A stretch of DNA of 64,000 bases from Azadirachta indica (Eukaryota > Streptophyta > Magnoliopsida > Sapindales > Meliaceae). Under the pieces are notes generated by a model that did no database searches, was not told the origin of the DNA, and saw only the letters and a program-made list of their open reading frames with translations. A program made the translations under genes and the position numbers. The DNA is taken from contig CM040443.1 in NCBI GenBank assembly GCA_022749755.1, positions 18,459,228-18,523,227 of the forward strand. Direction: 5' to 3'. Position 1 is the stretch's first letter, and the number at the start of each line of letters is the position of its first letter. Positions 46,844 through 60,800 of this stretch are shown here, piece by piece.

Positions 46844-48769
46844 TGACGCAGGCGGGATAGCGGGTAAAATAAAAACACCTTGTCGAACGCCGAATCTCGT
46901 TCGATTCTTTGACGCAGTGAGTTAGATAAACGTTCCAACGGACGAGATTAGATGTCATTCTAACCTTAACGACTCGAAACACGAGTGTCAAGATAACAAT
47001 TCCATAAGGGACAAAATCAAAGGGGAATATTTTATTGAATAAAAGATTATCTCCAAAACAATAACATAGGTTCTCTATATATAGTAGAGAAAACCCAACA
47101 TTACAATTCAATTCAAATAAGGAAAAGAACTCCTATTTAAATAAGAAAACTAAGAATTAAATAATAAATTAAATTGGTAAGAATAAAAGACTTCCTAAAC
47201 TAATTAAATTTCAAAATTGTCCTACATCAGATTCCCCTTCTCTTTAAAAAAACTCGTCCTCGAGTTTTGTTTTGTCCGGCGGATGAAATTTGTAATTCAA
47301 CATTAAATCTTCTTTTGACTTAAAATAGTGGCTCTTCTCAACAAATTTCTTTGAAACTTGAAAGTATTCAAATTTTATTTTTTTCTTGCACTTGTATGTG
47401 GCCCTTTGAAAAAATATATACTTGTAATAATAAATTACTTTCAAATTTCTCATAACTTTTCCCAAGTCTCGCTCAATATACTCAGCAATTAAATTTATCT
47501 TTGTGGCTAAATTTTCTTCAAGGATAACCTTTATATCTTCGATATGAATAGGTAGAACCATGTCAATAATAGGCAGATCTTCGATTTGAATTTCTTGTGC
47601 ATGATCAATTTTTTAATTTAAGATCACATAAAGTCTCTTCTTGTACAATTTCTGGCACGTCTTCAATTTCTTTTTGAAGTTCATCTTCAGACACTATCTT
47701 ATGGTCAACTTTAACTATATTATCAGATATCTTATGAGTTATATTGTCAACAACATCTCTAATAACTCTATCAAAGTCAAACTTTAGTTGCGTTTCGATT
47801 TTTTTGGCTAAGAAAATGGCATATAGTAGTGTATGGATAATATATGATGGCATTTGATCTCTTATATCAGCATTGAGCCCTTCCAAAAATCTCTCAACTA
47901 AAAGCTCTTCACTCTCATAAAAAAATGAATGTCCATAAAAATTCTCAAACTCCATAGCATAAGAATGAATAGATCTCATACCTTGATGTGTCAAACAATA
48001 ATCAAGAGGAATAAACTGTGATCTCATCAATCGTTTCATCTAATCCCATAATCGAACTTTGTCTTCTTGGCTTGCAAGTCGTGACCTTTGTAACATATTT
48101 CACCAATATAATGCACTCCCTTTTAACAGAAAACAAGTAACAAATTGTACTTGTTTTTCTTTAGGTATCCTCTCAACTTCAAAGAATTTTTCAACATTTT
48201 TCAATCAAAACAAAAATAATCTAGGACTGCATTTTCCGTCAAACAATAACGCATCATGCCTAACATGGTAGACCATGATTTTAATCTCTTTTTTTTGGGT
48301 AAAAAGGATGTATTTATGAGTGTGGTTGTGTTTAGTGGTTCAGGAAAGCTCTGTCTGGTACAGAGGTAGGCTCTGATACCAACTGACGCAGGCGGGATAG
48401 CGGGTGGGATAAAAACACTTTGTCGAATGCCGAATCTGGTTCGGTTCTTTGACGCAGTGAGTTAGATAAACGTTCCAACGGACGGGATTAGATGTCGTTC
48501 TAACCCTAACGATTCAAAACACGAGTGTCAAGATAACAATTCCATAAGAGACAAAATCAAAGGGGAATATTTTATTGAATAAAAGATTATCTCCAAAACA
48601 ATAACATAAATTCTCTATATATAGTAGAGAAAACCCAACATTATAATTCAACTCAAATAAGGAAAAGAACTCCTATTTAAATAAGAAAACTAAGAATTAA
48701 ATAACAAATTAAATTGGTAAGAATAAAAGACTTCTTAAACTAATTAAATTCCAAAATTGTCCTACATCA
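46844..48769 (-). mobile_element. Non-autonomous gag-only LTR retrotransposon, minus strand
   Basis: Two 386-bp direct LTRs (46844-47229 and 48384-48769) enclose only 1154 bp. Flanking 5-mers GATAT (46839-46843) and GATGT (48770-48774) are a one-mismatch target duplication. On the minus strand the primer-binding site TGGTATCAGAGC (initiator tRNA-Met, 48370-48381) lies 2 nt after the 5' LTR, and the polypurine tract AAAGAGAAGGGGAA (about 47231-47245) precedes the 3' LTR. By hand I count 20 differences between the LTRs (about 95% identity), 19 of them transitions. There is no pol, so it depended on a helper element. Confidence 0.93.
47244..48039 (-). pseudogene. gag remnant of the non-autonomous element
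   Basis: The frame 47605-48039 resembles the retrotransposon gag domain of Ty3/gypsy elements: HQGMRSIHSYAMEFENF, then LVERFLEGLNADIRDQM. An acidic stretch follows. A second frame (47244-47561, minus) may continue the protein after a shift. Translation upstream of 48039 toward the primer site is not clearly open. No zinc knuckle, protease or polymerase is present. Confidence 0.75.
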
Positions 48770-51700
48770 GATGTTTTAAGAAAAAAAATATTTCGTCAAT
48801 TTGTAAATTATGAGTTTTTCCGTTCAAAATGATGCCATATTCGTGAAATTTGATGATAATTTTTTATAGTATAAATATAATTTATTATATCATTTTACCA
48901 TCTAATTAATGAGTAATACATTACAAAGAATGGTAAAATCAAATATTACTTAAAATAGTAATATTATTGACAAAGTACTGTTGTTGAAATAAACATTAAC
49001 GCACACACACCCACATATTTTTGATAGGAGTTTTAATACATACTTTTCCAAAAAATTTGTCTCTCAATATGAAAATAAAATGTTTGACCTATTTAACACA
49101 TACGTCCCTGACGACATTCAATTCTACCTACAATTGATGAAAAGACATATTTATACTTTATTTGTCATTAATAAAGACAAATTGTCCTATGCTTGATATA
49201 CGTTAACAATTTATTTGTTAATATGGTCCCATAATGTAAAAATCATAAGCAAATATTACTTACTTTTTTGGCTTTCAAGAGATATATGTACACGATGTTC
49301 ACATGCAGTGGATGTGTGTACTGTATGCAACTGAATGACGCCTAGTAACACATGTAGATATGGTTAACTCAATCAAATCTAACATCTGAACAGCAACAAG
49401 CAGCATCAAGCGTAGTAACATTATATACATAGTTAGGCCAATCAAACCTCCATATCAACAACAACAAACACACATCAATTGACAAGAAAATCTGTTAAAC
49501 ACGAGCAGAAAAATCTGAAACCAGCATGCATTCAAAATATAGCACTGAGTATCATTTGTGTTATCTCATATAACTAACAGTATATTCATCTACAACATAA
49601 CATCTTTGTAAGTTTTGTGCCTACAATATACATATGCATTAGACACCAAAATATCTACCCAAACCAAGTCTGTCCTTGGTCTAGGGAAATTCTACCTCAA
49701 AAGTAACGCATCCCCACTCATTAAACTGCTCGTTGCCACTTAATGCACACTGAATGTCATCCCACATCTGCACTAGATTGTAAGAATCTGGACTGACCTT
49801 TGCAATCTGATGTACTTCATTCTAAATGATACAGTACACATCAAACCTTCCCATATTGTATAACAACATAAAAAAAAAAAAAATATATAAAAAAGCAACC
49901 AGTTCATCCAACAAAGAACCAAATGCAAATATAGTGCATACAAAATAACCCATTTCATCTAATTTCACTTGGGCATTAACAGAGTTATCTACTACAATCT
50001 GCACTTCTAATGCATGAAATATAAGTGCAGATCCACTCTAACACAAACCATAACATCAACAGCGTAGTGCTACAACATAATAGAAGGCTATTGCATGTTC
50101 AGTTCATAATATTGCATGCAAATATAAGTAAATGTCTAATTTAACTCAAACCACAACTGAAATTACTAGCATTCCATCTAATAAAAGGCTACTGCAGATG
50201 CAAACATAGTGCATGCAAATGATCTTTAATTTGATCTTTTGCTTAGTATGCAGTAAATGCAACAAACTGATAAGCAAATACTTCGATTCAACTTGTAACA
50301 GTACATTGCAAGACCCCTAAAACAGATACAATACTAACTCAATGGGAAAGTATGAATATGATGTTAATTATAATTAAAAACATTTCCAATAATGTTCATA
50401 CTAATTGCAAATGTCACATTAAAGGAAAAAAGGCAGGGAAAAAAGGAAGGAAAAAGTGTGTTATTTTGCAAGCCAAGGATTAAATTTTCTTCCTTCCTAC
50501 CAAAGTTAGTACTTAGGACTAGCTTTACCTACAGGTCGCAAAATAGGTGGGTGAGCCCGAGCTTAGCATGGCTCAGCCAATGAATAGTGTTGGCACAGTG
50601 CAATACTATTCACAGACTGGTTAGAAATAGAAAGCCCATTTGTCATGTCGTATCATGAACTGTAACCGTGGCATATTGGGTTATGCCAATACTATTCATG
50701 AACTGGACCGTACTGGATTGATTTATTATTTAAGTTACTGTTTAGCTTAGAAACAGTAATATTGACCCAGTCAATAGTTAGTTACTATTTATCATTAACA
50801 AAAAAAAATTGATTTAGATAATAAAATCGAAATTATAAAATTATTAAAATAAAATTTAATACAAATTTAATTACTCATGCAATTTTGATTAATAAAACTT
50901 ACATAAATTTTTAAATTTAAATATAAAAATATAAAATTTTATATGGATAAAATATAAATTTTTAATTTTATAACTATATTAAACTTATATAATAATTATA
51001 TTACACTTTTGTTCAACTTCAATATCAACCTACCTAAAATAGAAAAACTAGTAGTTTTTTTTTTAAAGTTTGTAATTTGTAATATTTATTTGTATTGTTA
51101 AATATAATTTTTTATGTAGATATAAAATGAAATGACGTAAAAATTATTAAATGTAAAAATTTGTACTTAGAAATTTGTAACATTGAAAAATGAACAATAA
51201 AATTGTCTTCACTACTTCCATTAATTAGTTATTTAGTTACAAAATAAATTAAAGAATTAACACAATTTACATAAATTTTAAATTGCTTAAATTTAAATCC
51301 AAAAAATATAAATATAAATTTTAAATGGATAAAACATAAATTTTAGTTTTGATTGTTACAACTATGTAGAATTTGCATAAACTTTTAAGTAAACATTGTG
51401 AACTGACAATTGACAATTGACAATTGTTTTGAAATTAATTTACAACTTTACATAAAACATTTTGTTTAGAAAAATAAAAGTATAATAGATTAATGAATGT
51501 TAATGTTTTTACATTATATTAATTATAACTAAATATGACTGATAATCATATTATGTGTTTATAATTTTATATATATAAATATTTAAAATATTTAATTATA
51601 TTACGAACAAAATGTAATTAATTGTTGTATTTTATTATAATTTGTAATTATTCATTCAAAATTTTAATTAAATATAAACAATAAAAATCGTAAACTTATT

Positions 51701-52985
51701 ATTTATTAAATAATTATTATTTTCAACTTGTTTGATTTATTATTATTTTTAATTTAACAAATTATTTATTATTCAATAATGTTTTATTGATTTAAATTAA
51801 TTTTCAATCTTTAAAATGTAAAACAAATATATTAATAATAGTAATCCACTATTAATACTAAGTCACTATTTATTTTTTCTGTGTAACCTTAATACTGTTC
51901 ATGGGCTCTATACAGCCTATACAGGCTTGTGAGTTATGCTTGGCCTGCCTTCTAATGGCCTAGGCTAGTACAACAGACACAGTAATTGTGTCATGGGTTG
52001 TGTTAGATTTATCAATTTTATTGTGTGTGTGGTGCCGACCCAACACGAGAGCTCACGTGGACTTAAGTTTCATGGAATGTGTCAACTTGGCACGACCCCT
52101 TTGTCATCTTTAGATTTCTGTTAATTTTGAAAATGTAATCTTAAAAAAAGTTTCAATAAAAAAGCTTTTCTTTGTTATTCATATTATTTTCTTATTCTTT
52201 TGGAGTTATTATTTATCAATTAAACCATGTTGAGACAAAAGAAATCTTCTTTTTGGCTTCATTGATATTAATTTGAGATACCAATCAATTTAGCAAGCAA
52301 ATATACTTATAAAAAAACCCCACTATCATTTTCTAAATCTGCATGACTAAATGTGAACCAAACAAAAAATAATGCCAAAAATCAAAAGTTAGCACTAATA
52401 AGCTTGAAATCACTACAGATTAACCTATGTTGTTGAAATTTACTCCATGAGGAAAAATGTTCAATATGCAAAGACTGTAAAACATAAAATCAAAGCCCGA
52501 CTAGATTTAACTTATAGCAACAGTCCATGTTATGTTATACATGCGAATATCCCAAAACAGATACAACACCAAGTATGCAAATGACTGCAATTGAATAGAT
52601 ATAACACTGTAATACTCAGATTTTTTATTAATGCATATATATAAAAATTAGAAAATAAGTATATTTATTGGAAATAGATTATTTGATTACAGATGGATAA
52701 TTTATATTTTTGCAAGAAAACGATTATTGGATAATAAGATTTTATTATGAGTAAAAAGTGAAAAATGTATAGTTAAAGAGTTGAAATGGAAGTAAGAGTC
52801 AAAATGTCTTCTCTTCAATTTGCTTAATCGGTGGAAAAAAAAATGAAATGAACGAAAATAAAAAAAGACGTGGCTGCAAGAAAAAAAAAATTGAATGGCA
52901 TTTATATTGGTCAAATAAAAGAAGACCAGACGGTGGATGGTGAAAGAATCGTGAGGGTAGTGGGTATTTTATAGTGTATATAAAT
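48770..52985. other. Gene-free AT-rich DNA with transposon debris
   Basis: No credible coding sequence. A segment from about 50530 to 52120 begins with CAGGTCGCAAAATAGGTGGG and contains phrases such as GGGCTCTATACAGCC and GGCACGACCC, reminiscent of degenerate non-autonomous elements. Ends are unclear. Low-complexity ORFs at 49773-50004 and 52702-53011 are rejected. Confidence 0.5.
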
Positions 52986-53510
52986 CTAGGGAAATTTGCA
53001 ATAGTAACCACTATTTACTATCATTTTTTTAAAATAATCACTGTTCAAAAACTCTTTCAAAAATGCCCAACTTATAATTTTATAGACAAATTTACCCTTG
53101 AGCAACTTTTAACTTGCCTCCGTTTATTTCTCCCTTCTATTTTTTTCTTCTTCTGTCTACTTTCCTTCTTCTATTCTTTAATTTCTTCTTTCATCTTCTT
53201 AAATGGATATTACTTGAACTTCTTTACTCTATAAACTCAGCTCTATTACAATTTAAGTAAAATCACAAGTGAGTAAAAGGGAAATCAGGTGAGTATTTAA
53301 AGTTTAAAAAATTTAAAAAACCCAAAACTTTGACATGATTTTTTTAGTGTTTGTGCGTAATTAAACAATATAATGATAGAAATTGTTAAATAGAGTATAT
53401 ATTAAATATTGGAGTGTTTTTTGTGTATTTGTTAAGTAAAAACTTTAGTGTCGTTGGGTTTTGCAAGACGATTGGGGGCATTTTCGAGCATGTGTAAATT
53501 TTTTTTTCAT

Positions 53511-53650
53511 GTACTCGAAACCTAGTTTCGAGCATGAGCAAAATTTGATCGTGCTCGAAACCTAGTTTCGAACATAAGAAAAATTTGTTCGTACTCAAAA
53601 CCTAGTTTTGAGCACGAACAAATTTTGCTCATGCTCGAAACTTACTTTTT
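53511..53650. repeat. 40-bp tandem repeat with palindromic core
   Basis: Three full units at 53511, 53551 and 53591 plus a partial fourth. Each unit is GT(A/G)CTC(G/A)AAACCTAGTTT(C/T)GA followed by an A/T-rich spacer. The core CTCGAAACCTAGTTTCGAG is a near-perfect palindrome. The same half-site (TTTCGAGCATG or its complement) recurs elsewhere in the element. Confidence 0.88.
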
Positions 53651-53782
53651 TTGGATCATAAGCAAAATATTTTTTTTTTGGGAAAACATCTTCAGTTTCA
53701 TGCATGAGCAATATTTCTCCAAAAAGTTCCTATTTTCATTGTCTCTCTAACATATATTCTTATATTTTGATTTAATGTAGGC

Positions 53783-56430
53783 ATGGCTGACCGTTTAACG
53801 ATAGTTACTGTGCACGTTGGCTCAGTTGGGAACGAACACCAAATGGCGGCAAAGTATATGTTGGTGGAAGGATGAAGGGGTTTCTTATGGATCGAGAGAT
53901 AACATATGATGAATTTATACAGATATTATACAATGAATTTAATATTAATCCTAATGAATTTATCATGATCACAAAGATCATGTATTCGGTGTGTACACAA
54001 TCAAGGGCGGGGTATATGACAGTAGATATTACAACTGAATTAGACTTTCGAGCATTTATGACTGCCAACAGTTCTTATATGGTCAGCAGGACAGGTTATT
54101 GTCCACTATATATTACCTTAGATCATGTAGATAGCGCAGAACAAATAAAGGCACACATACCCAACAATGGTACACCTAGTGGAATTCCTATAGTGCCATC
54201 TTAGTTTATATCTTCTACTGAAAGCAATCAAGTAAATGATACACTTCCTGCAATGAAAACGCAGTTTCAATACACTAGTCGGTTTGAGTACACAAGACAA
54301 GGGTTTGTAGATAATTACTCTCAACATGGTCAAGACTCACCGATGCCTCCAATTCCTCCGTACCCATCTGATTGCTTGTTGGATGAAGTAACCACTATAA
54401 ATGAAGGTGATTCTACTCCTCGCAACAACGATGCGCATCGAAGTAACTATCATGAAAATAATTTTTATGATATTCATTCAGCCAGACATTGGTTGCAACG
54501 ACATTCCTCCACAATGCGAAGATAGAAGAAATGTCGTTGACGAAGAAACAGAGACAAATGAAGGTGGATGTAATAATCCCCCTCAAAAGAGTTGCTCAAC
54601 GGCAGCACCATCATCAGGAAATCAATTTATTTGATGGTTGCCTCTAATTCCACCAACGATAACTACACCAAATGTTGCATTCTCAGGTATTGGTTCAAAT
54701 GATGTATGTGTTGGACAGATATTCAATACGAAGCAAGCACTTCGAGATAAGTTAGGGTTGCTTGTGTTGAAAAACCATTTTCAATTCAAGGTTCACAAAT
54801 CAAACACGGATTGATTTGAGGTCAAGTGTATTATTCAAGGCTGTCAATGGCGAATTCGAGCCACCAAAAATAACCGCGATACATATTTTCGAGTTACCCG
54901 CATGAACTCGATCTATACTTGTCAGAATGAAGAGTAGCAAGATGGTCATTGCCAAGCAAGCACGCGCTTGATTGGAGAACTAATTAAAGATAAGTTCAAA
55001 GATTGTAGTCAAAGTTATACTCCCCGAAACATTTGTGATGACGTACAGACTGATTATGGGATTCGATTATCATACATGAAGTCATGACGAAGTAAGGAAC
55101 AAGCATTGAAGCTTGTGGTTGGGGATCCTGTAGAGTCATTCAAGGGACTTCCACTATATTGTCATGTGTTGAATGAAAAAAATCCAGGGACAGTGACAGC
55201 AATTGAAAAAGATGCCGATGATCACTTCCTATATTTCTTTATGGCATTGGAACAATGTATTTGGGGATTTCGTACCACAATTCGACCAGTTATTGTCATT
55301 GATGGAATATTCTTGAAGGGCATATACCGTAGAGCATTATTTGTGGCCGCTTCATTGGATGGAAATGACAAAATTTATCCTGTTGTGTTTGATGTTGCTG
55401 ATTCTGAAAATGACGGGTCATGGGAGTGGTTTTTCCTTAAATTAAGACAAGCTATTAGGTCGGTTAAGAATTTGGTTTTCATATCTGATCGACACAATAG
55501 TATTGAGAAAGGGATTAATACAGTATTCCCAGATGCAACCTATGGTTTTTGTTCTTACCATATTTTTGGGAATGTGAAGACTAAGTTTAAAATGCGCGCT
55601 CAGAAGACAGAGACCTTTATGACGACTTACTTCCTCGCTGCAAAGGCTATCGATTGAGTGAGTGTAATGAATATATGCAGAACTTGAGGGTAATGCATCC
55701 AACAGCAGCAGAATATTTAAAAAACGACGTTGGACTCCATAGATGGGCAAGAGCACATTTTCCTTCTCGACGGTATGACTTGTTGACTACCAACATTGCT
55801 GAAAGTATGAATTCATTGTTGAGACATGCATGCTTGCTTCCTATCATACCATTGGCTGAGCACATCAGGTCCAATATACAAAGATGGTTTTACAAGCGTA
55901 GAGAGGAGGCTGCTACCAGAGAAGCATTCTTGACCCCAGTAGCGCAAGCAGTTGTTGACGAACAATTGGAGTTGTCACGAACCATGACTATGGATCCTGT
56001 GTCACGCTATGAATTTGAAGTTAGACATCGGGGAAATGTTGAGATAATACATTTACAAGATAAGACTTGCAGTTGTAGACGATTTGAACTATCACAACTA
56101 CCATGCGCTCATGCTCTTGCGACATGTAGACACGTCCGTTTATCACACAATTCGCTTTGTGCACACTACTACACCACAAACGCATGGATGAATGTATATG
56201 CAGAGTCTATTCACCCCGTTGGAAATGATAAGGACTGGGTAATTCCACCTGAGGTGCAAGAAAATACTGTCAAGCTCCCAAAGCAACGTCCTGCTCTTGG
56301 TCAACCAAAAAAACAATGGATTCTTTCTGTTGGAGAGGAAGTGGTTCGTCTTATGTGTTCTCGTTGTCAACAATGCAGACACAATCGTGCTACGTGTAAA
56401 AATCCCATTCCTCTTCACCCGAGTCAGTGA
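53783..56430 (+). pseudogene. MuDR-type transposase of the Mutator-like element
   Basis: The N-terminal part (53783-54202) has a plant MULE-type start region, with a frame change near 53820-53870. The MuDR DNA-binding region follows near 54700-54950 (FNTKQALRDKLG, CQWRIRAT). The DDE core lies at 55106-55657: VIVIDGIFLKG (first Asp), FISDRHNSIEKG (second Asp), then after a frameshift TTNIAESMNSLL (Glu, 55785-55815). The C-terminal SWIM zinc finger is CSCRRFELSQLPCAHALA near 56070. Stops at about 54202, 54634, 54815, 54936 and 55085 and a shift at 55657 make it inactive. The enzyme would cut and paste the element. Confidence 0.93.
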
Positions 56431-56649
56431 AATTTATGTGAAGACAAAAAAATAACATGTATGAACATCTGTAAACTTGCTAGTTTTATATTATTTAAGT
56501 TGTTTGTTGTAATGGCAAATATATAGTACGTCTATTGAAAAACTATTTATTGTTTTTTTTATTGGAATTGTATATTTCTAAATGTAGTCGAATTTTGAAA
56601 TATACAAATTTCTATGGTCTTAAAGTTATTACTTATTTGTGTAAATTAG

Positions 56650-57480
56650 ATGTGAATGAAATTCTATCAGTTTTCTCTCCCTTCAACGTTCGTAATCTTT
56701 TATCTTGGAGTGCATTTGGGAAAAAATGAAAGTGCAGTTTTGAGCATATTGCATATATGCTATTTGCCCGAAACCGCGCTTTTGATTTTTCCCAAATCTT
56801 TGTCTTTAATGTTAAAAGTATTAGGGTTATAAATTGCATAGAACCTTGGTTAGAAGATTATATAATAGATGATTAAAATGACTTTTTAATGATAAATTTG
56901 TACTGAATGTCAAATGCATGAAAATCTATCAGTTTTCCATGCAACTTGCCTTTCTTTTGTTTTGGGACTCAATTCGGGAAAAAATGAAAGTACAGTTTCG
57001 AGCATGCAGTGTGCAATGAACGTGCTCGAAACTATACTTTCGAGCATCTTTAAAAAACAACATGCTCGAAAGTACAATTTCGAGCATGTTGCATTCATAT
57101 TGTGTGCTCGAAACCACACTTTTGATTTTTCCCAAATCTTTGTTTTTTATGTTAAAAGTTTTAGGGTTATAAATTGCTAAAAACTTGGTTAGAAGATTAT
57201 TAAATAGATTATTAAAATAACTTTTTAATGATAAATTGGTATTGAATGTCAAATGCATGAAAATCTATCAGTTTTCCATGCAACTTATTTTTCTTTCGTC
57301 CTGAAACTCCATTCGGGAAAAAATGAAGGTACAGTTTCGAGCATACAGTGTGCAATGAACGTGCTCAAAACTGCACTTTCGAGCATATTAAAAACAATAT
57401 ACTCGAAAGTGCAGTTTCGAGCACGTTGCATGTATGGTGTGTGCTCGAAACCCCACTTTCGATTTTTCCTAAATCTTTGT
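56650..57480. repeat. ~339-bp tandem repeat rich in TTTCGAGCATG motifs
   Basis: Units start near 56650 (shortened), 56914 and 57253 (exact period 339 between the last two). Each begins with a segment reading A(A)TCTATCAGTTTTC. Each full unit contains alternating TTTCGAGCATG and CATGCTCGAAA, for example at 56996, 57061 and 57078. The ORFs across this stretch are by-products of the repeat. Confidence 0.88.
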
Positions 57481-57519
57481 CCTTCATATTTTAGGTTTGG
57501 GTTATAAATTACAGGTTTA

Positions 57520-57780
57520 ATGAAATTATCAATCTCCACTAAAGTTGGTTTTAATTTAATTAAATCATCAAATTATTCACATTGTTTTTAAGTTGGTGAA
57601 ATTTATCAATTTATTTTAACCTTTATTTTAAGTTAATGAAATCATCAATTTATTTATGTTCAGTTTGTTTTTATGTTAATCAAATGGGAAATTTATTCTC
57701 ATGTTGTTTTTAAGTTAATAAAATTATCAATTTATTTTCGCTTTTTTAAGTTAACGAAATTATCAAAGAGTTTATACATT
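57520..57780. repeat. Degenerate ~60-bp repeats
   Basis: Four or five loose copies of TTTTAAGTTAATGAAATTATCAATTTATT, spaced about 60 bp apart, lie between the transposase and the Ulp1-like gene. Confidence 0.6.
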
Positions 57781-57884
57781 TTCTATAATCGATAATTATA
57801 GGTGAACAACCAATATGAGGCCTTCGTAACAAGATTATATAGATAATATGTACAAATAAGTAAAAACATCCAACATACTACTAT

Positions 57885-60800
57885 CTATAATAACTGGCCA
57901 GACCACAGTTCAATGCCAATCCTTCTTCTAAAAAATGGTCCGTCAATAGGTCCAAAATCAAATGGCCTACCTATGCCTAAATAATATATGTATATGCATG
58001 TAAAAATACCACAATCTCCAGAATTTAAGTTCTGATGTGGCACCCCATTCACCGGTCGGACATAGGTAAACGCCTTATCTAAATAAGGAATTTCAGTACG
58101 CCTAGCATAAAACCCAGCCAATCGCATCAAATAAGGCAAAAGTTCGCACAACGGCTCCATCGCGGTTGCTAACTCTCGGTCTGAGTGTGCAGATGGAGCT
58201 GAGTCGAACACTCGGATCTTCCAAGTCTCAAAGTGGACTGCACAAGCTATTCAATGGTCGCGACATATACAAATGGGAATGTAAACCTCGTTGACGGTCC
58301 ACTATGGCCTGTGCACTGTGCTTTGCTTGCCACAGACATGCGACTTTAGGTTGGTGTCTGGAAAAAAACTTCCCTTGACTAGGTCATTTTTTAAATATCC
58401 GTCCCAGGCATACTGCAATGATGTCTGCAACAAATTTAAATGCTATTAGCATTTAATATAGCAATTAGACAATATATTAAATATATATTAGTAAATAATT
58501 GATGAATTTATAGCCAACTTACATAAAGGTGAGTGAACGCTACTGTCCACCGCTGGGACACGAGTGAAGCACATGCCCTTTGCCGATGAGCCAACAAAAA
58601 CATATACTCGTCTATATGCTACAACCATTTTAAAATGCCATTAAGTCAGATTATTTTTTTTAGGAAATTAATTATTTAAGTTCGTTAATTAATAATATAA
58701 ATAGGTACTCACTGTGTCCTCGAGCCAATGGCCAGTGTCCGCCACAATACTAAGCCAATCAGGAGTCACCCTAATGGTCTGCGACTCAATAAATGCATCT
58801 TTGGTGGCCATCCATTGCAAGAAGCGTTCAAGCAAGTCATTAGGAATGGCCTGCATAGGACTAATATGATATTCGGGGCCATATTGTGGCCGTTCTGATG
58901 TCCTCAGCTTTCCTTGCTTCTTGATTGTGTAAGGCACATACGGGGTCCGTTGTAATTGACCTCTCTTGTACATGCGCCCAAATCAACTGGCGTTATTTAA
59001 TAGTGGCTGAAGAATAACATGCACACTAGTCTCCCCATTATATGTAACCTGAAACCATATTAGTTAAAAAGTTAGCACAAGATAAACTTAATATTTTATA
59101 AAAAAACGGACAGAGTTCCTCCTTACATTTCAAGGATGCCAAAAAAACCTACATGAAAAAGTATACATGCAACATATCACATATAAACTAGAGCCTCAGC
59201 ACCCTCTCAACAAACCAACAATTTGCCACAACAGAGTTATGAATATAAATAAATAGCTACGGGCCTTGGGCACCTTCTCAATAAGAACAGACAATAATCC
59301 TAGATATATTTAGTTTGGGGCCTCAGGCACCCTTTCAACAACACAGTAATTTTTAATAAATATCATGAATGAAGTCCATATACATAAAAAGTAAGAAAAA
59401 AAAACCACTTGAAGTCAGTTAATAACAATTAGTGATAAAATAAATTATGTACATGTAGATACCTGAAGCTCAGATGCACTGCTACATTCGGCTTGATGCT
59501 GCATATCACCAACCTCTCTTACGAGGATTGTCAAAGTCTCTTCCTGACGACACAACAACTCCTCCAGTCGCTGTAACATCTCTTTGTGGCAGTGCCACAT
59601 TTCTTCCTGCCTGCAAGTAAAGGCCTCAAAGTCAGCACGGAGTGCATGAATCTTCTCATATTGGTCTGAATCACGATGAAGTGAAGGCGGGATATCAAAA
59701 TTATCGGGGAACTCAGGCTGTGTATCCTCGCCAGCACTCGTATATTTTGGATGTAAGTCACTGGGTTGTAACGGCTCGACTGTGTAACGGCGTAGTCGCT
59801 ATCAAAAATCAAGGCTTGAGCTTAGATTGTGTTCAATATGGCTACATTACGTTATGCAAGTTAAACGTTAATAAACTACCTTATTATCCATTCTCGAGCT
59901 TGACGGAGTGACTGGTGTTGTGTTATCGTACTGATCAGCAACCTAGCAAAAAAAATTTCATTCAAAAGGGAAATGGGTTCTTAGTGTAATCATAAACAAT
60001 TTATACTCAACAAAATGGAATAAACATATGTATAAGGAATTTAGGTGAATGAAGAATAATATACCTTCTTTGGAGTCAGTGACCTTGATGAATTAGAATC
60101 CTCGCTGTACATTACCTCGTCATACTCACCCTGAAAAAGATTACCGCCATACTCACCCTGAAAGGCTAACTTAGTGCCCAAATGCTGAACATAAGGTCGG
60201 CCCTTCTCATTTTGGCTAGGCACCAACATTCGCAATACGGTAGGAGGCTACCAAACATTAAAAAAAAAAAGTTATTAAGCGTATAAACAATATTTGACAT
60301 TATTTTTAAATCAAGAAAGTTATAATAATTAGAGAACCATACCTTACTGTCGTTGAATATGTAGGTGGTAAGGTCAGTATCCCGCACATTTCTCCTCTTC
60401 ACTACCCACCTTAGTATACGAGGTAGACGAGAGTTAGTGCATATTCCCATTTCCCTTCCAGCAGTAGAAGCAACCTCGTAAATCCAAATCTACACATTGT
60501 TACAAACATTAGTTATAAATGTAAATAAAGTAATGTAATCAATCGTATAAGACACTTATTACCTGAAATGCAAATGGAAATCCAAGAAGGTTATACTTAT
60601 TCTTATGCTTCTTCCCTTTCTTTTTCTTCAACATAGCATTCCTCTTATATGTTGCCAACTGCTTACACATCACTCTACTTAGACATCGGCATGTAATCAT
60701 CTACCATTTGCAGTAACCACATATCCGAATGATACTGCTGGCCCCTCCCAAGTAACAAATGCTCTAGTATAATGTACAACGACAGCTTTACTGTATCTAT

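Noticed and set aside
53482..53650. CRISPR-like array (short repeats with spacers).
   Set aside because: The repeats are contiguous 40-bp units in plant transposon DNA, with diverged copies and no unique spacers.
54118..54333. Minus-strand ORFs across the Mutator-like transposase (also 53805-54068, 55442-55756, 55647-55874, 56143-56418).
   Set aside because: Shadows of the transposase frame with no domain of their own.
56914..57539. Overlapping ORFs with repeated MHENLSVFHAT and similar starts.
   Set aside because: They arise from the 339-bp tandem repeat and its palindromic motif; not protein-coding.
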